This document shows, one piece after another, positions 53,620 through 63,108 of a DNA stretch of 64,000 bases. The DNA is from Neoechinorhynchus agilis. Lineage: Eukaryota > Acanthocephala. Below the pieces are notes generated by a model. It was not told the origin of the DNA. It made no database searches and saw nothing but the letters and a program-made list of their open reading frames with translations. A program made the position numbers and the translations under genes. How positions within the stretch are numbered: position 1 is the stretch's first letter; every line of letters starts with the position of its first letter. The DNA is taken from contig CM121342.1 of assembly GCA_051530055.1 (NCBI GenBank), positions 496,001-560,000 of the forward strand. Direction: 5' to 3'.

Positions 53620-54191
53620 TTGTAGTGGAATTGTGGGGGTGCGACCAACCTTTTTAAGCTCACTCGATATTTACCAGGAATATCCATAGCTCTCATTCAA
53701 GAGCCAAAAAGCGTTTTTAATTTAGAGCAACTATATGTTCATCTGCTACTTTTAAAGTCTTCGGTTTTTACTTTTTCGTTCATCCTCCCTATGGACCTGC
53801 CACACAAGGCCTTATTTCCATTTTTCAATCTTCCCTTGGTCCATCACTGATCATGCCCTATTCCTCTGAGGAATTGTCTTACAGTATTTTTAAAATACTT
53901 TTCAAAAAGAACTATCTCTCTCTTGCGAATATTTACATAAGACCAGGTCTCATTCATCGTTCGCATGTAAAAGACAAAATCAAATGGCTCCTAGGGGCTA
54001 ACATCGATCTTATTGTGGGAGATTTTAATGATCCATCCTTGAAATGGTCTCGGGCCATTGTTAACGCTGTCAATCCTTCCCATTCTCTTATCATGCCTAA
54101 CAATCCTTCCTTTCACAATATTTCTACCAACAAACACTCCTCTTTGGATCTAGTAATATTGAAGAAAATTTTAAACCTTTCAGTCGAATAG
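53620..54191 (+). pseudogene. LINE ORF2 endonuclease domain (APE type)
   Basis: Target-nicking endonuclease of the LINE. Seen in order: WNCGGATNLFKL (family 'WN.RG...'), then ISIALIQEP with the catalytic Glu of the 'IQEP' motif (about 53,690-53,706). After a frame change come SLANIYIRPG, DLIVGDFNDPSLKW with the 'GDFN' motif (about 54,015-54,029) and SSLDLVI near 54,145, where endonucleases of this clade carry a conserved Ser-x-LD segment. The reading frame is interrupted upstream of WNCGG and between the IQEP and GDFN parts, and closes with TAG at 54,191. Not functional as it stands. Confidence 0.75.
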
Positions 54192-54233
54192 GATCGCAAA
54201 GTCTCCAATTTTGTCCTCTTAGGACACGACATC

Positions 54234-55415
54234 TTGATTTGGTCCATTGGTCCCTTTGACAGGCTGCGCAAAGTGTATCACTTATCCCCTCTAAATTTAG
54301 CGTTTTTTCGGCTAGTTTGCGAGAAAATTTCCTTACACTTAGGTGCTGATTGCAAGTTGTCAGATATTTTACCTTTAGCAAACTCCTTAGTTAATAAAGC
54401 CGCTAATTCTTTCTTATGTCACACCGTTAAAACCTTCTATCGCCCTTATGTGAGCCGATCACTTCCTTTTCTTGGACGCCAACTATATGTAGCCCAACGC
54501 TCTGGGGGCACCCTTCTATGCAAAACCCTATCAAGCCTTCTATGGGCTGCCCGTTGCCGACAGCGACAACGAAGGGATGCTGATTTTCTTGCTACACTCA
54601 AACCTTACTCTTCAAACGCCATTCTTGCCGTGGACATTTCTCAAGCTTTTGATAAGATTTCTCTTTCTTTTATTGTTGAAATGCTTGAATTTTTCAGTCT
54701 ACCTCACAATTTAATAACACGTATTCACAATATTTTATTTACAAAATCCTTTTACTACGAAGACGACGCCTCAAAGACACTTTACTACCCGTCCAATGGT
54801 GTTCCGCAGGGGACGCCTCTGTCACCGGTTCTTTTCTTTATGGCATCACAATACTTGATTCAGAATTTTAAAGTTCGGGCTTCGCTCATCTGCTACGCGG
54901 ATGATTTTACTTTTGCCATCTTCACCCACAGAGCAGCTGGAATGAAACTCCTGATTGAGCAATGTATTGATTTTCTTAACTCCTTTTTACCTAAAATGAA
55001 CTTATCGTTGAATAAGTCGAAATGTTTATGCATTTTTAAAGTTCGCTCAAGCAGAATTAGGAAAGATTTAAAATCCTTTTTCAACAATTTAATGAATAAC
55101 CCTGACACCTCTTCTTCAGGTTTTACCAATACACCCCTTAAAATTAAAATATTGGGTCACACCTTTACTGCTAATCTCTCGCCTAGATTAGATTTGAATA
55201 AAATGAAAAAAATGCTCACTTTAGCATCGAAAAAGACGAAGCGTGCCGTTACTCTCGGGTTAAACGTTAATCAATGCCAAACTATTTACAAAAGCTGGAG
55301 CATTCCTGGCCTGGTCTTTTTTTTCGAGGTCGCCTCCCGGAACAAAAGGCTTTACTCATCAAATCGTTCTGCGATCACCTTAATACCCTGTCTTTCTCCT
55401 GGGCCGGAGAATTGA
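54234..55415 (+). pseudogene. LINE ORF2 reverse transcriptase domain
   Basis: A 393-codon frame with RT motifs in order: RSGGTLLCKTLSSLLWAARC, AVDISQAFDKISLSF (motif A, catalytic Asp, near 54,630), NGVPQGTPLSPVLF (motif B, near 54,800), CYADDFTFAI (motif C with YADD, 54,894-54,905), LNLSKCL-like NLSLNKSKCLCIF and ILGHTFT (motif E region). The C-terminal part continues in another frame after about 55,330 (GLFFRGRLPEQKAL). The core palm looks intact, but the region before motif A is much shorter than usual and separated by a stop from the endonuclease. RNase H not seen. Single-exon, no intron signs, as expected for a retrotransposon. Confidence 0.85.
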
Positions 55416-55528
55416 GGATCTTCTGCAACAGTAGACTTATGAGATGGTCTAGTTGAACGATACTGATTAGTTTCTTGTTTTGGTTTCTTCTCATACTCCC
55501 ACATGATGAATAAATCTGTATTGTGTAA

Positions 55529-55579
55529 TAAATATTTCAAATGTAAAAATAATATAAACTCATAATTATGGAGTTCAAT
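55529..55579 (+). repeat. Right copy of the 51-bp perfect direct repeat
   Basis: Identical to 50,886-50,936. It lies about 110 bp beyond the last recognisable RT codons of the plus-strand LINE. Being far longer than the usual 5-20 bp LINE target-site duplication, it may be an unusually long duplication made at insertion, or part of another dispersed repeat into which the LINE inserted. Confidence 0.9.
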
Positions 55580-55593
55580 ACAAAAAATCCAAA

Positions 55594-56473
55594 CGTTTGC
55601 ACCGTCACTCATCTACAAAGGAAAAGTGTATTGCGATCATTAATACTTTAATTTTTAATTCTTAAATGTTACTGGCAAGCCGGTTCTATTTATTCACATT
55701 ATTACATCCCTTTCTCGGCTTTTTGGCGTTCGCTCTCAGATGTAAGAGATCGGTGTGGCTTCATACCAAAAACCCGAGGAAGGGATGTAATGATCTAAAC
55801 TTTTATTTTTGTTTATATGCGGACTTTAAAACAACGTGTTCTAAAGCAGCCTAGATCTAACAACACTGTGAATGTATTCATGAATTTTACAACGACACAG
55901 TAACGCAAAATTATGAATAGCTTGCCGAAAATGATTACCCGAAAGCTTCCAAATCACCTTTTATCACTATCGATTATCACTTTTTAGGAGTTCTTTGATA
56001 TAATGACAGACTATAAGAAAATTCATATTTTCATTTTGTTCATTTGATTGTATCTTTATAATCTAGCCGGCTATTTTCTTCTATTCCTCATTGTAATCGA
56101 TCTACTGGCTAATATTCGAGGGATGCGACATATTTTTAAGTGGAAATTGATGTCTTTAACACTAGAAAATTAATATCACGGTCATGCAAATATTTAAAAA
56201 AGTTTTTCCATTACTATTGCTGATGTTCCTGCCCCGCATTGAGAAAATTTTTTTCTTGGTATGACAAATAATTATTAAGGATTACGATAGAAATCATTCC
56301 TGTTACGGCTCCTATCACTTTCTACTCAAAAATACTTTTCAAGAGGGGGCAAAGTTAAGAATTGTAAGCGACTCATTGTCGATGTTAGCTATTTGTTTTG
56401 AAAGCTGTTGAAAAGCAACTCAACACTCTAATGTTAAACGTTGTGTCTTAAGGAGTGACATAATCAATCTCAA
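55594..56473. other. Intergenic stretch between the LINE cluster and the tetraspanin-like gene
   Basis: About 880 bp of AT-rich sequence. It holds the hairpin at 55,702-55,790 and the presumed promoter and 5' UTR of the downstream gene. Short open frames (for example 55,666-55,854) overlap the hairpin and show no family resemblance. Nothing else recognised. Confidence 0.5.
55701..55791. ncRNA. Strong 26-bp stem hairpin with 39-nt loop (possible pre-miRNA-like RNA or fold-back element)
   Basis: The arms 55,701-55,726 (ATTACATCCC ... TTTTTGG) and 55,766-55,791 (CCAAAAACCC ... GGATGTAAT) pair over 26 positions with 24 Watson-Crick pairs, one G-U and one C-C mismatch; the loop is 39 nt. Stem length and size are within the range of animal miRNA precursors, but arms this perfect also fit a small fold-back transposon remnant. 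There is no conserved mature sequence that I recognise, so a miRNA call is only a possibility. The inverted repeat itself is certain. Confidence 0.4.
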
Positions 56474-57142
56474 ATGCCGTTTAATATATCGTTATGTCGA
56501 TTTGTGAGAGTTCAATTGCTTGCGATTGTATCAGTAATCCTCGGTCTCTGCTTAGTCATCTCAGCAGCATATTATCGGATGCAATTGATAGCGATAAACT
56601 TTCAACTTCATACAATTGAGGAATACATGATTCCATATCAACTTACAATCGGTGTTTTAATAATCACCTTTGCTTTTGTCTATCTTTTGATACAGCTAGG
56701 ATCTCAAGCCCATGAGCGCGTCAAAATGAAATTCCTGTTTCGGTTTCTTTTGTTTTCGATGCTCATCTTGCTTCAAATAGAACTGTGCTGCTTTGTATTC
56801 TTTGGCGATCAGGAACACGAGGAAGTTCATGCTCTCGCAGAACACTGTCATCTAAGAAATTCCGATTTCCCTGTCGACCGGGAATGTCTTCTTCTATCGG
56901 AATCGTACAGGTGCTGCTTTAAACACGCAGAGAGCTCTATCCCGGATACTGATGAAGATATTTATTGCTGTTTTGAGTGTGACGTGAACAAAACGACCGA
57001 TTGCTATGAGAAAATCGATTCTATTTTATTTCAAGCACATCAAAAGATGACCTTTATATGCGTCTTCGTTTCTTATGTCCTTCTTATTTATTGCACTCTT
57101 TATTTTTGGTCAAAGGTACGGACAGGGCAACGGCATGCATGA
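56474..57142 (+). CDS. Tetraspanin-like four-TM membrane protein, 222 aa
   Basis: A single-exon frame from ATG to TGA. Hydrophobic segments lie at about residues 12-33, 52-75, 85-112 and 193-213, giving cytoplasmic ends, a short first loop and a large second extracellular loop (about 113-192), as in tetraspanins, which organise membrane protein microdomains. The large loop has eight cysteines, including YRCCFKHAE and YCCFECD, and an NKT glycosylation sequon. Family knowledge: tetraspanins carry a CCG motif in this loop; here CC is followed by F in both places, so the diagnostic Gly is missing. TM1 is preceded by a short CRFVRVQ stretch. The C-terminal tail after TM4 is short and basic. Topology supports the call; sequence similarity is weak. 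A possible AATAAA lies at 57,251. No introns seen. Confidence 0.55.
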   Translation: MPFNISLCRFVRVQLLAIVSVILGLCLVISAAYYRMQLIAINFQLHTIEEYMIPYQLTIGVLIITFAFVYLLIQLGSQAHERVKMKFLFRFLLFSMLILLQIELCCFVFFGDQEHEEVHALAEHCHLRNSDFPVDRECLLLSESYRCCFKHAESSIPDTDEDIYCCFECDVNKTTDCYEKIDSILFQAHQKMTFICVFVSYVLLIYCTLYFWSKVRTGQRHA

Positions 57143-57636
57143 TTTTTATGAGTGAATTAAACTTATTTTTATAAATATTAACGGGCAATGATGCGCTTGA
57201 TGTGAGCAGAGGTACGTGTAACAGTGACAGTAGTGGGATGATTTTTTAGTAATAAATCCTATCGATTTGCCTATAGACTTTTGTGACAACATCCAAAGAC
57301 AGAATCAGCACGAGATGAGTACTTTGAAAGTCGTTTTTACCACTTATCCTCCTTTAGCGAATCAGACGAAAGACCTAAATAATGCTTCTAATCATATAAC
57401 TCAGTAAATCCCACATATCACATACACATGTCTTACTGCTTTGCTCTCCAGGAGAGGTCGCATGCTCATGTCAAACATTCACCCCAAGCACCTTCGTATC
57501 ATCTTGCTAAAAAACTCAATAATATGCAAAACTTTTTAGATCAATCCAAGTTTTTAGGCGTGAAAGAATGCATTAAATTAGCAAATCGTGAATGAACCGT
57601 AGATTGAACTTCGAGTAGTTTAAAAGGTATATTAGG
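57143..57636. other. Intergenic stretch before VPS45
   Basis: About 494 bp containing the 3' UTR of the tetraspanin-like gene (AATAAA at 57,251-57,256) and the promoter and 5' UTR of VPS45. No open frame with recognisable similarity, no tRNA and no clear repeat. Confidence 0.5.
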
Positions 57637-60150
57637 ATGGATTTGTTAAAGACCGTAAGATCTTATGTAATTAATATGCTAAAAGTTCCAGGTGAAAACG
57701 TAATGAAAGTGCTATTGATGGACGCCGAGACTGTAATTGATTAAATATGTTTATTATAATTTCAATAAGATTTGATTTAGATTGGTATGATAAGCATTGC
57801 GTTTCTACAATCAGAGCTGGTAAAAAAACAAGTTTTCCTGTTTGAATCGATGGATAATCAATCTGCGGAGAAGCTACCTTATCTTTCTTGTGTTTGTTTT
57901 CTTCGTCCTACAGAAACGAATGTTATTCGTCTATGCGCAGAGCTTCTAAATCCTCGTTATGGATCATATTATTTATGTACGTTTGTCCTGAATTCAAAAA
58001 AATCAATTGGCATTTAGTTTTCTCAAATGTGACCGATAGAAGTTTGATAAGACAAATTGCAGAAGCCGATAGATATGAAGTGGTTAATGAACTTCAAGAA
58101 TTCTACATTGATTATTACGCATTCGATCGAGATCTTTTTAGTGTCGAAACCTCCCCTTGTTCCCAGGTTTGCCGCTACTATAAGCGCTTTTATATGGACA
58201 ATTCAGTTTTAGGGATACTTTGATTGGGATACCGATTTACTGACGCGATGTGTTCAATCGCTCATGTCTGTGATGCTTTCTACGAAGACATATCCAATCA
58301 TTCGATATCAGCAATCTTCAAATATGTGCAAGGAATTGGCTGAAAAATTATCAGTTAGTATCGTATAAAACATTCCTTAACGAACATTTAGAAAGCGCTT
58401 CTAAAGACATTTTACGCTTAAACAAACTTAATCTAAGAGTTACGAAAAGTCCAATCACCACTTTTCCTAACAATTTTAACCATTTTCTTCATAAAGATTG
58501 TCCAAGTGTGGTCCATCATTTTTGCCTGTTCTAATTTTAACTACTTTCATCGCCGCTCCGATACCATAAAGTCGCCATCATTTAGGCGAAAATGTCACGC
58601 GAAGCATCTTTATTCAACTTTAAATCGCTTGAAACGTCGGTCCTCCTTATTGTTGATAGACGTGAAGATCCTGTGACGCCGATACTAAATCAATGGACCT
58701 ATCAAGCAATGTTACACGAGATTATTGGTCTTAATCGCAACCGAATAGATACCGGAGATTTTTTAACCCTCAATCGCCCTTCCGACGAACCAACCGAGAT
58801 TATATTGAATGTCGATGAGGACGAATTCTATGCAGTTAATAGATACAAAAATTTTGGAGAGATCGGTGTCAATATCAAAAATCTACTTGAGACTTACCAG
58901 GAGCGACATAAGACCCAATCAAAGCTGGAAACTATTGCAGACATGAAGAAGTTTATTGAAACTTATCCTGATTTCAAAAAACTGTCTAATACAGTGACTA
59001 AACACATTAAACTGATAAGCGAGCTTTCTATGCAGGTATCTACTTTCAGGCTTATGGATGTGTCCGAGATTGAACAGAAAATTGTTTGCTCGGTTGAACA
59101 TGATCAAACATTTCGGGTTAGAACACAAACCATTTTTGTCATGGTTTTAATGCCTGCCAATAGTCAATGAAAGCCTTAATTACAGCAGAAGATCTTATAA
59201 GAGATAGCGATTCAGTTCGATTGGCAGCTTTATATTTTTTAAGGTACGAAGATGAGCGAAAAGGAGAAATTGCTGTACTGAAAAAATTACTCGAAAAGAA
59301 GAAATTGAATACAAAGTGGAGGAAGGTATGGAAACGCTGTTTGTTATTCGGGACCGGTTTGTGAGATAGTGAGTGCAATTGCAACGGACACAAGGGATAA
59401 GTAGAGGCCTTTTTCTGAAATGCCTTTCTGTATAAAAGGAATTTTTTAGTTTAACAGTGTAGTGACCATCGTTTATCTCCGCCAGGTCATTTTGTGATAC
59501 TGTTTGGCTAGCACTCAAGTGAAACTTTGTCCTCCGGTATTAAATTATCTACCCGGTAACAAAATTTAGCCGAAAATTTTCACTATGAAACTGAATAATT
59601 GATCAATCTTTTGATCACGTAATTTTGCGTTGACCCAGTTCTTCTAGTTTCTTGATCTTATTTATAAATACGGTGGTAGAGGATTCCGTCAAGCTGACAT
59701 CTTCAATAACCATTCTTCATTTTCCTTCTCCCGTCAATTAATAAAAGGATTAATGGTAAGAGTTTTGCGCGCCTTAACTCCATTTCATCATTTTCTCTAA
59801 AACAGGGCGTAGAGAACGTTTACGGACAGCACCGACCTTTATTGACGGACCTAATAGATCAACTGCTCAGATCTCGGCTAAAGGAGTCCGTTTATCCATA
59901 CATGCAACCACATTCAACCACTATGGCAACCAACCGTATCAATGATTTTATTGTTTTTTCCGTTGGTGGAATTACCTATGAAGAAGCAAATTTTGCTAGG
60001 ATACTCATGCATCAACACCGAAACATCAAGACACTATCGGAACTTCATACTCAACCGAATCTCATAATCGGTGGTACTTCTGTTCACAATTTTCGGAGCT
60101 TTGTTGATGAGGTGATTTCCGGAGCGTCAGTTCAGCCAATTGTAAAGTAA
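57637..60150 (+). CDS. VPS45: VPS45, Sec1/Munc18-family vesicle fusion protein, 8 exons, 578 aa
   Basis: VPS45 is a cytosolic SM protein that binds endosomal/TGN syntaxins and templates SNARE assembly. Exons read from similarity: 57,637-57,732; 57,781-57,976; 58,018-58,166; 58,213-58,362; 58,586-59,116; 59,164-59,325; 59,648-59,755; 59,806-60,150. All introns are GT-AG and every join stays in frame; most junctions are firm, the donor at 58,362 less so (GTTAGT nearby is an alternative). Intron lengths are 48, 41, 46, 223, 47, 322 and 50 bp. Conserved blocks include VMKVLLMDAET, CFLRPTETN, FSNVTDRSL, AEADRYEVVNELQEFY, LLIVDRREDPVTP, LNQWTYQAM, SIADMK-like TIADMKKF, YGGRGFR, KGLMGVENVY and IVFSVGGITYEEA. 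Length fits human VPS45 (570 aa). ATG chosen because the first exon matches the family N-terminus. AATAAA at 60,167. Looks intact and functional. Confidence 0.93.
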
Positions 60151-60166
60151 ATTTGCATTTAATCGA

Positions 60167-60172
60167 AATAAA
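60167..60172 (+). terminator. Polyadenylation signal of VPS45
   Basis: AATAAA begins 17 bases after the VPS45 stop codon (TAA 60,148-60,150), giving a very short 3' UTR in keeping with the compact gene layout. Confidence 0.6.
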
Positions 60173-60435
60173 ATACGCCCCTTAATACGGAATTCATAAC
60201 ACGTAGTCTCTTGAGTTTAATCGAAAACTAGCGTCTTAAAATTTATATTAAGAAAACTGGCTTCGCAGTCGAAACATCACAAATATCACAATATGAAGCG
60301 ACTATGATCATCGTTAACTATTAGAAGGATTCCAATCTTTTTTCAATTTTGGGATACTTTCATATCGATATCAAAGGCACGGGCGTTGGTTCGGAATTGC
60401 CGATTACGTTACTCCTTAGACTGTTCAGTGATTGC

Positions 60436-60818
60436 TCAGTGTTGACCGGGAACGACAGTCCAGTAGGACTTTCGCGAACAATCGATTGTTTGAATGTTAC
60501 GAAACGCTTGTTTATAGCAAAGGTTTGTCCTTACAGCGCCCCAAATTTGGACAAATCAATATTGTTTAGAAGAAACATTACAAACATCTCAAGACTTGTA
60601 TTCATTTTCGTCTTGAAGTAGAGCGAAGTAGGGAAAGCTTGTAATATTGTGGCCGTAAATTTCGTTAATGCAGAATCGTTCAAAACTACTTTCGTTAATT
60701 GCCACATCGATTAGCGGCGCATAAGGCCGTTGTCCACGGTCATTTTTGTTGTCTTTGCTCTCTGAAGTGATCATCCAATGCAGCAGCACTTTTAATGACT
60801 TGTTCAAGTAAAAAAGTC
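60436..60818 (-). CDS. Possible two-exon fragment of an unknown minus-strand gene
   Basis: I do not recognise this. A minus-strand frame open from about 60,818 down to 60,597 has coding-like composition (RGQRPYAPLIDVAINESSFE, YGHNITSFPYFALLQDENEY) and includes an NIT sequon. It has no ATG of its own near the start: a polypyrimidine tract and AG at about 60,802-60,816 could be a splice acceptor. A donor at 60,595 (GTCTTG, weak) and an acceptor at 60,530 would join it in phase, through a 66-bp intron, to 31 further codons (YKQAFRNIQTIDCSRKSYW...) ending with TGA at 60,436-60,438. There is little room for upstream exons before the USP start at 60,990. It may be a real small gene converging on VPS45 or a remnant. 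Confidence 0.3.
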
Positions 60819-60989
60819 ATCGCACTCTATTCGTTCAATGCTAAGCTCAAACTCAGCTGTTCATTCTGCCAATGCTTTTTGAGAAATAATTGAAAGTTCT
60901 AAAAGACCAATAAAATCTACACTCCTACGAATTCATCCAAAAATTAAGTATGAGATTGGAAAATTACACATCATATCTTTATTCTAAAT

Positions 60990-62060
60990 ATGGTTATGCC
61001 TCATCCTCCAAGTTTGAAGAATGATTCGAATAAGTGCTTCGTGAATAGCAGTCTTCAAGCATTGTTCTATAATCGTCCGCTCTGCCGATGGATATTTGCC
61101 TATACTGAAAAGAGGTGCGCACCAATGGAAGAGGGGACAAAGTTTTGTCTTAAATGCGAGATGAAAAGAATCTTTGCCAGCATGAGGAAAGCAAGAGATC
61201 GGCCAATCGATGCAGCAAGCAATTTGATTAAACAACTCTGTCGTTTTGGGAATTTCACTTTCAATCAACAGTCAGATGCCAATGAATTTATGCTTATATT
61301 ATTGGATCGAACGATGAAGTCTTTTCGAGAATACCATGAACAAAAATTCTGTGCCTACTGGTCGAATGGTCGTCGTGGATACAAGTTGAATTTCGATATA
61401 GAGTACCGGTGTCCGGAATGTAACGAGATAAATTCAGGATCTGAGGAGTCCGACATGGTTCCAGTTTTCGCAAACGGGCAACCGCAGCATCTCAATCACA
61501 TTCTCGATGAGTATATCGGTAAACCGAATCGATGTGACAAACGATGTGAACGCTGCGGAAATCAAATGGATCAAATACGAAAAATCCGAAACACTCCGGA
61601 CAGTCTGATCTTCACCATTTTCCCAGATATTCATCATCTCAGAGAAGGACATCGAGTTACGATTTCGGTTCGTTTGGACTTAACGAATTTCTGTCAAGGT
61701 CACAATGTCCGGTACCACTTGACCTCGGCGGTATTGCATCATTCGGATGTTACTGAGTATGGACACTACACGTCCATCGTTCGTCATGATCGCCAAAGTT
61801 GGTTCACAGTTAGCGATCAATTGGTAAAACAATTAAATCCGGGTTCCACATCAGAATCATTTAAAAGAGCTTATGTCGTCATATACCAAATAGCTTTAGC
61901 AAAGGACCCGGAAATCCTCCCCAAAACAGCCGTAAAAAGAAAACGAAGAGCGTCTATAAGCGATGGAACCGATTCGTCCACAAATAGCAATCGATGCAAT
62001 GAATGGCAATATATGAAGTCACCAAAAAGAATGAGGGGCTTAATCACGAGATTGCGTTAG
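60990..62060 (+). CDS. Ubiquitin-specific protease (USP family, USP36/42-like), 356 aa, intronless
   Basis: Cysteine protease that removes ubiquitin from proteins. What is seen: a Cys box at the very N-terminus (SNKCFVNSSLQAL, catalytic Cys16), FCLKCEMKRI, QQSDANEFML (the 'QDA.EF' box, about 93-102), a zinc ribbon (CPEC at 141-144 and CERC at 186-189), and a His box YGHYTSIVRH with His259. A third-residue candidate, Asp276, lies in SWFTVSDQ, and AYVVIYQ closes the fold. A basic KRKRR (316-320) may be a nuclear signal. The Cys box is unusual: families normally have G-N-T-C, here S-N-K-C. It is a minimal catalytic domain, far shorter than USP36 or USP42, with no introns although VPS45 next door has seven, so it could be an old retrocopy. 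Catalytic residues are kept, and it looks functional. Confidence 0.85.
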   Translation: MVMPHPPSLKNDSNKCFVNSSLQALFYNRPLCRWIFAYTEKRCAPMEEGTKFCLKCEMKRIFASMRKARDRPIDAASNLIKQLCRFGNFTFNQQSDANEFMLILLDRTMKSFREYHEQKFCAYWSNGRRGYKLNFDIEYRCPECNEINSGSEESDMVPVFANGQPQHLNHILDEYIGKPNRCDKRCERCGNQMDQIRKIRNTPDSLIFTIFPDIHHLREGHRVTISVRLDLTNFCQGHNVRYHLTSAVLHHSDVTEYGHYTSIVRHDRQSWFTVSDQLVKQLNPGSTSESFKRAYVVIYQIALAKDPEILPKTAVKRKRRASISDGTDSSTNSNRCNEWQYMKSPKRMRGLITRLR

Positions 62061-62425
62061 TGGAGATCGATGATGTACGATAAATATAAAATTACCTTTA
62101 AATGGGCGATTACAGCTTTGATTGGTTGTTGACTTTAAATTGGAATTCAAATTAAGAAGCAATGAAAAATGCAGAACTCTTTTTTCAGGCAATATTTATG
62201 CATTCTAGAATAATTGAGCACGCAAATTTCTCCGATTTCCCCATTTAATTTTAAAATAAGTGATCGCGATCGGATCATACAAATTTCAAAAATGCAGTTC
62301 TTCGCAGCAACATGGGAACTCCGAACGATTGTCAAATTCCATGCAAGGAATGCGCAGAAAAACTAATTAAACTCGGGTAATCAAAGAAAGTCTGATTGCT
62401 TGATCATTACGATATTTAAGATACC
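62061..62425. other. Intergenic stretch, no gene recognised
   Basis: AT-rich sequence between the USP gene and the decayed USP fragment, presumably including the USP 3' UTR. No exact AATAAA; GATAAATATAAAA at about 62,080 is the nearest AT-rich candidate. A 62-codon minus-strand frame at 62,147-62,335 has no family resemblance. Confidence 0.45.
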
Positions 62426-62429
62426 TTGG

Positions 62430-62690
62430 AATCTACAGAAGGGTCCCAACATTGTAATTCCAACGAAGGTGGCAAAACTATCTCCGCTAAGCAATTTTCC
62501 ACCACTCGGACACTACGGAGTATGGTCTTTATATGGCCTTTGTTAGGCATGAATTCAATCGATTGCCAAATGCAGATGATGAGAAGATTCGATTGTGTAC
62601 GAAGACGAACCCTATTCTCATTCGCTTCTTCATGCTTACGTCCATTTGTTCCAACGTACAATACGTTTTAATCTTCACGCGAGCTTGGAG
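62430..62690 (+). pseudogene. Decayed fragment of a second USP copy (C-terminal catalytic part)
   Basis: In one plus-strand frame, bases about 62,489-62,604 encode AIFHHSDTTEYGLYMAFVRH followed by EFNRLPNADDEKI. This lines up with AVLHHSDVTEYGHYTSIVRH and its continuation in the intact USP 0.7 kb upstream. In a shifted frame, HSLLHAYVHLFQ (about 62,620-62,655) lines up with ESFKRAYVVIYQ of the same protein, so one frameshift separates the two. A TAA stands in the matching frame just upstream. The catalytic His of YGHYT is replaced by Leu (YGLYM). The copy is therefore dead at protease level. It keeps the order and spacing of the intact gene, so it is best explained as a tandem duplicate that has decayed. 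Confidence 0.7.
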
Positions 62691-62907
62691 CTCGATTTTT
62701 CGAATAATTTGAATATTTACATATTTGGCGAATCTTGTTGCTACATGGCAAACCGAAATGACCCTAAAGGAACTTCATTATTAGGCTAGATGATGAATAA
62801 ATCAATTAATACAAAAGGGCGGCAAATAATTATTTATTAAAGACGCTTCGAACCTCGTCGGGTTCATTGAAAGCTTCTATTACTCCCCGGTACTTCACAT
62901 ATCGACA

Positions 62908-63108
62908 TTACAGGGCTGCATCTTGGAGGTGACGCCGGTTCTTCCTCGAAACCCTCGGGCTCTGTAAATCGGAATCGATCGTCTCCTTTATTAAAGCCTC
63001 ATATTGAATTGATTCCTTTGGTTCATGGATTCTATTCCTGGTGTAATTAGCGAGCCTTCTGTTTGATTCACTTATATAGTAGTCGGATACTACTACATTA
63101 AAAATCAT
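62908..63108 (-). CDS. Hypothetical 66-aa open frame
   Basis: Begins at an ATG (63,106-63,108) and ends at TAG. The product is polar and charged (SNRRLANYTRNRIHEPKES, SRKNRRHLQ) with no signal peptide or membrane segment after a short hydrophobic start (MIFNVVV). No family recognised. It could be an exon, a small gene or chance; nothing around it decides this. Confidence 0.2.
   Translation of the reverse strand: MIFNVVVSDYYISESNRRLANYTRNRIHEPKESIQYEALIKETIDSDLQSPRVSRKNRRHLQDAAL

Larger units (their letters stand above)
52100..55450 (+). mobile_element. APE-type non-LTR retrotransposon (jockey-superfamily-like LINE), defective
   Basis: A plus-strand LINE with the expected order: gag-like ORF1 with three CCHC knuckles, then an apurinic-type endonuclease and a reverse transcriptase. 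It lies between the 51-bp direct repeats. ORF1 changes frame twice and has no clear ATG. ORF2 has a stop just before its WNCGG start, another after the endonuclease, and only about 145 codons between endonuclease and the first RT aspartate, where jockey-type elements usually have close to 280, so an internal deletion is likely. I saw no RNase H and no poly(A) or simple-repeat tail. The knuckle pattern (C-x2-C-x4-H-x4-C twice, then C-x2-C-x3-H-x6-C) is typical of jockey, R1 and LOA relatives; clade assignment needs a tree. Confidence 0.82.

Noticed and set aside
62595-62789. 64-codon plus-strand frame as an independent small gene
   Set aside because: Its HAYVHLFQ part aligns with the end of the USP catalytic domain, so it is part of the decayed USP copy.
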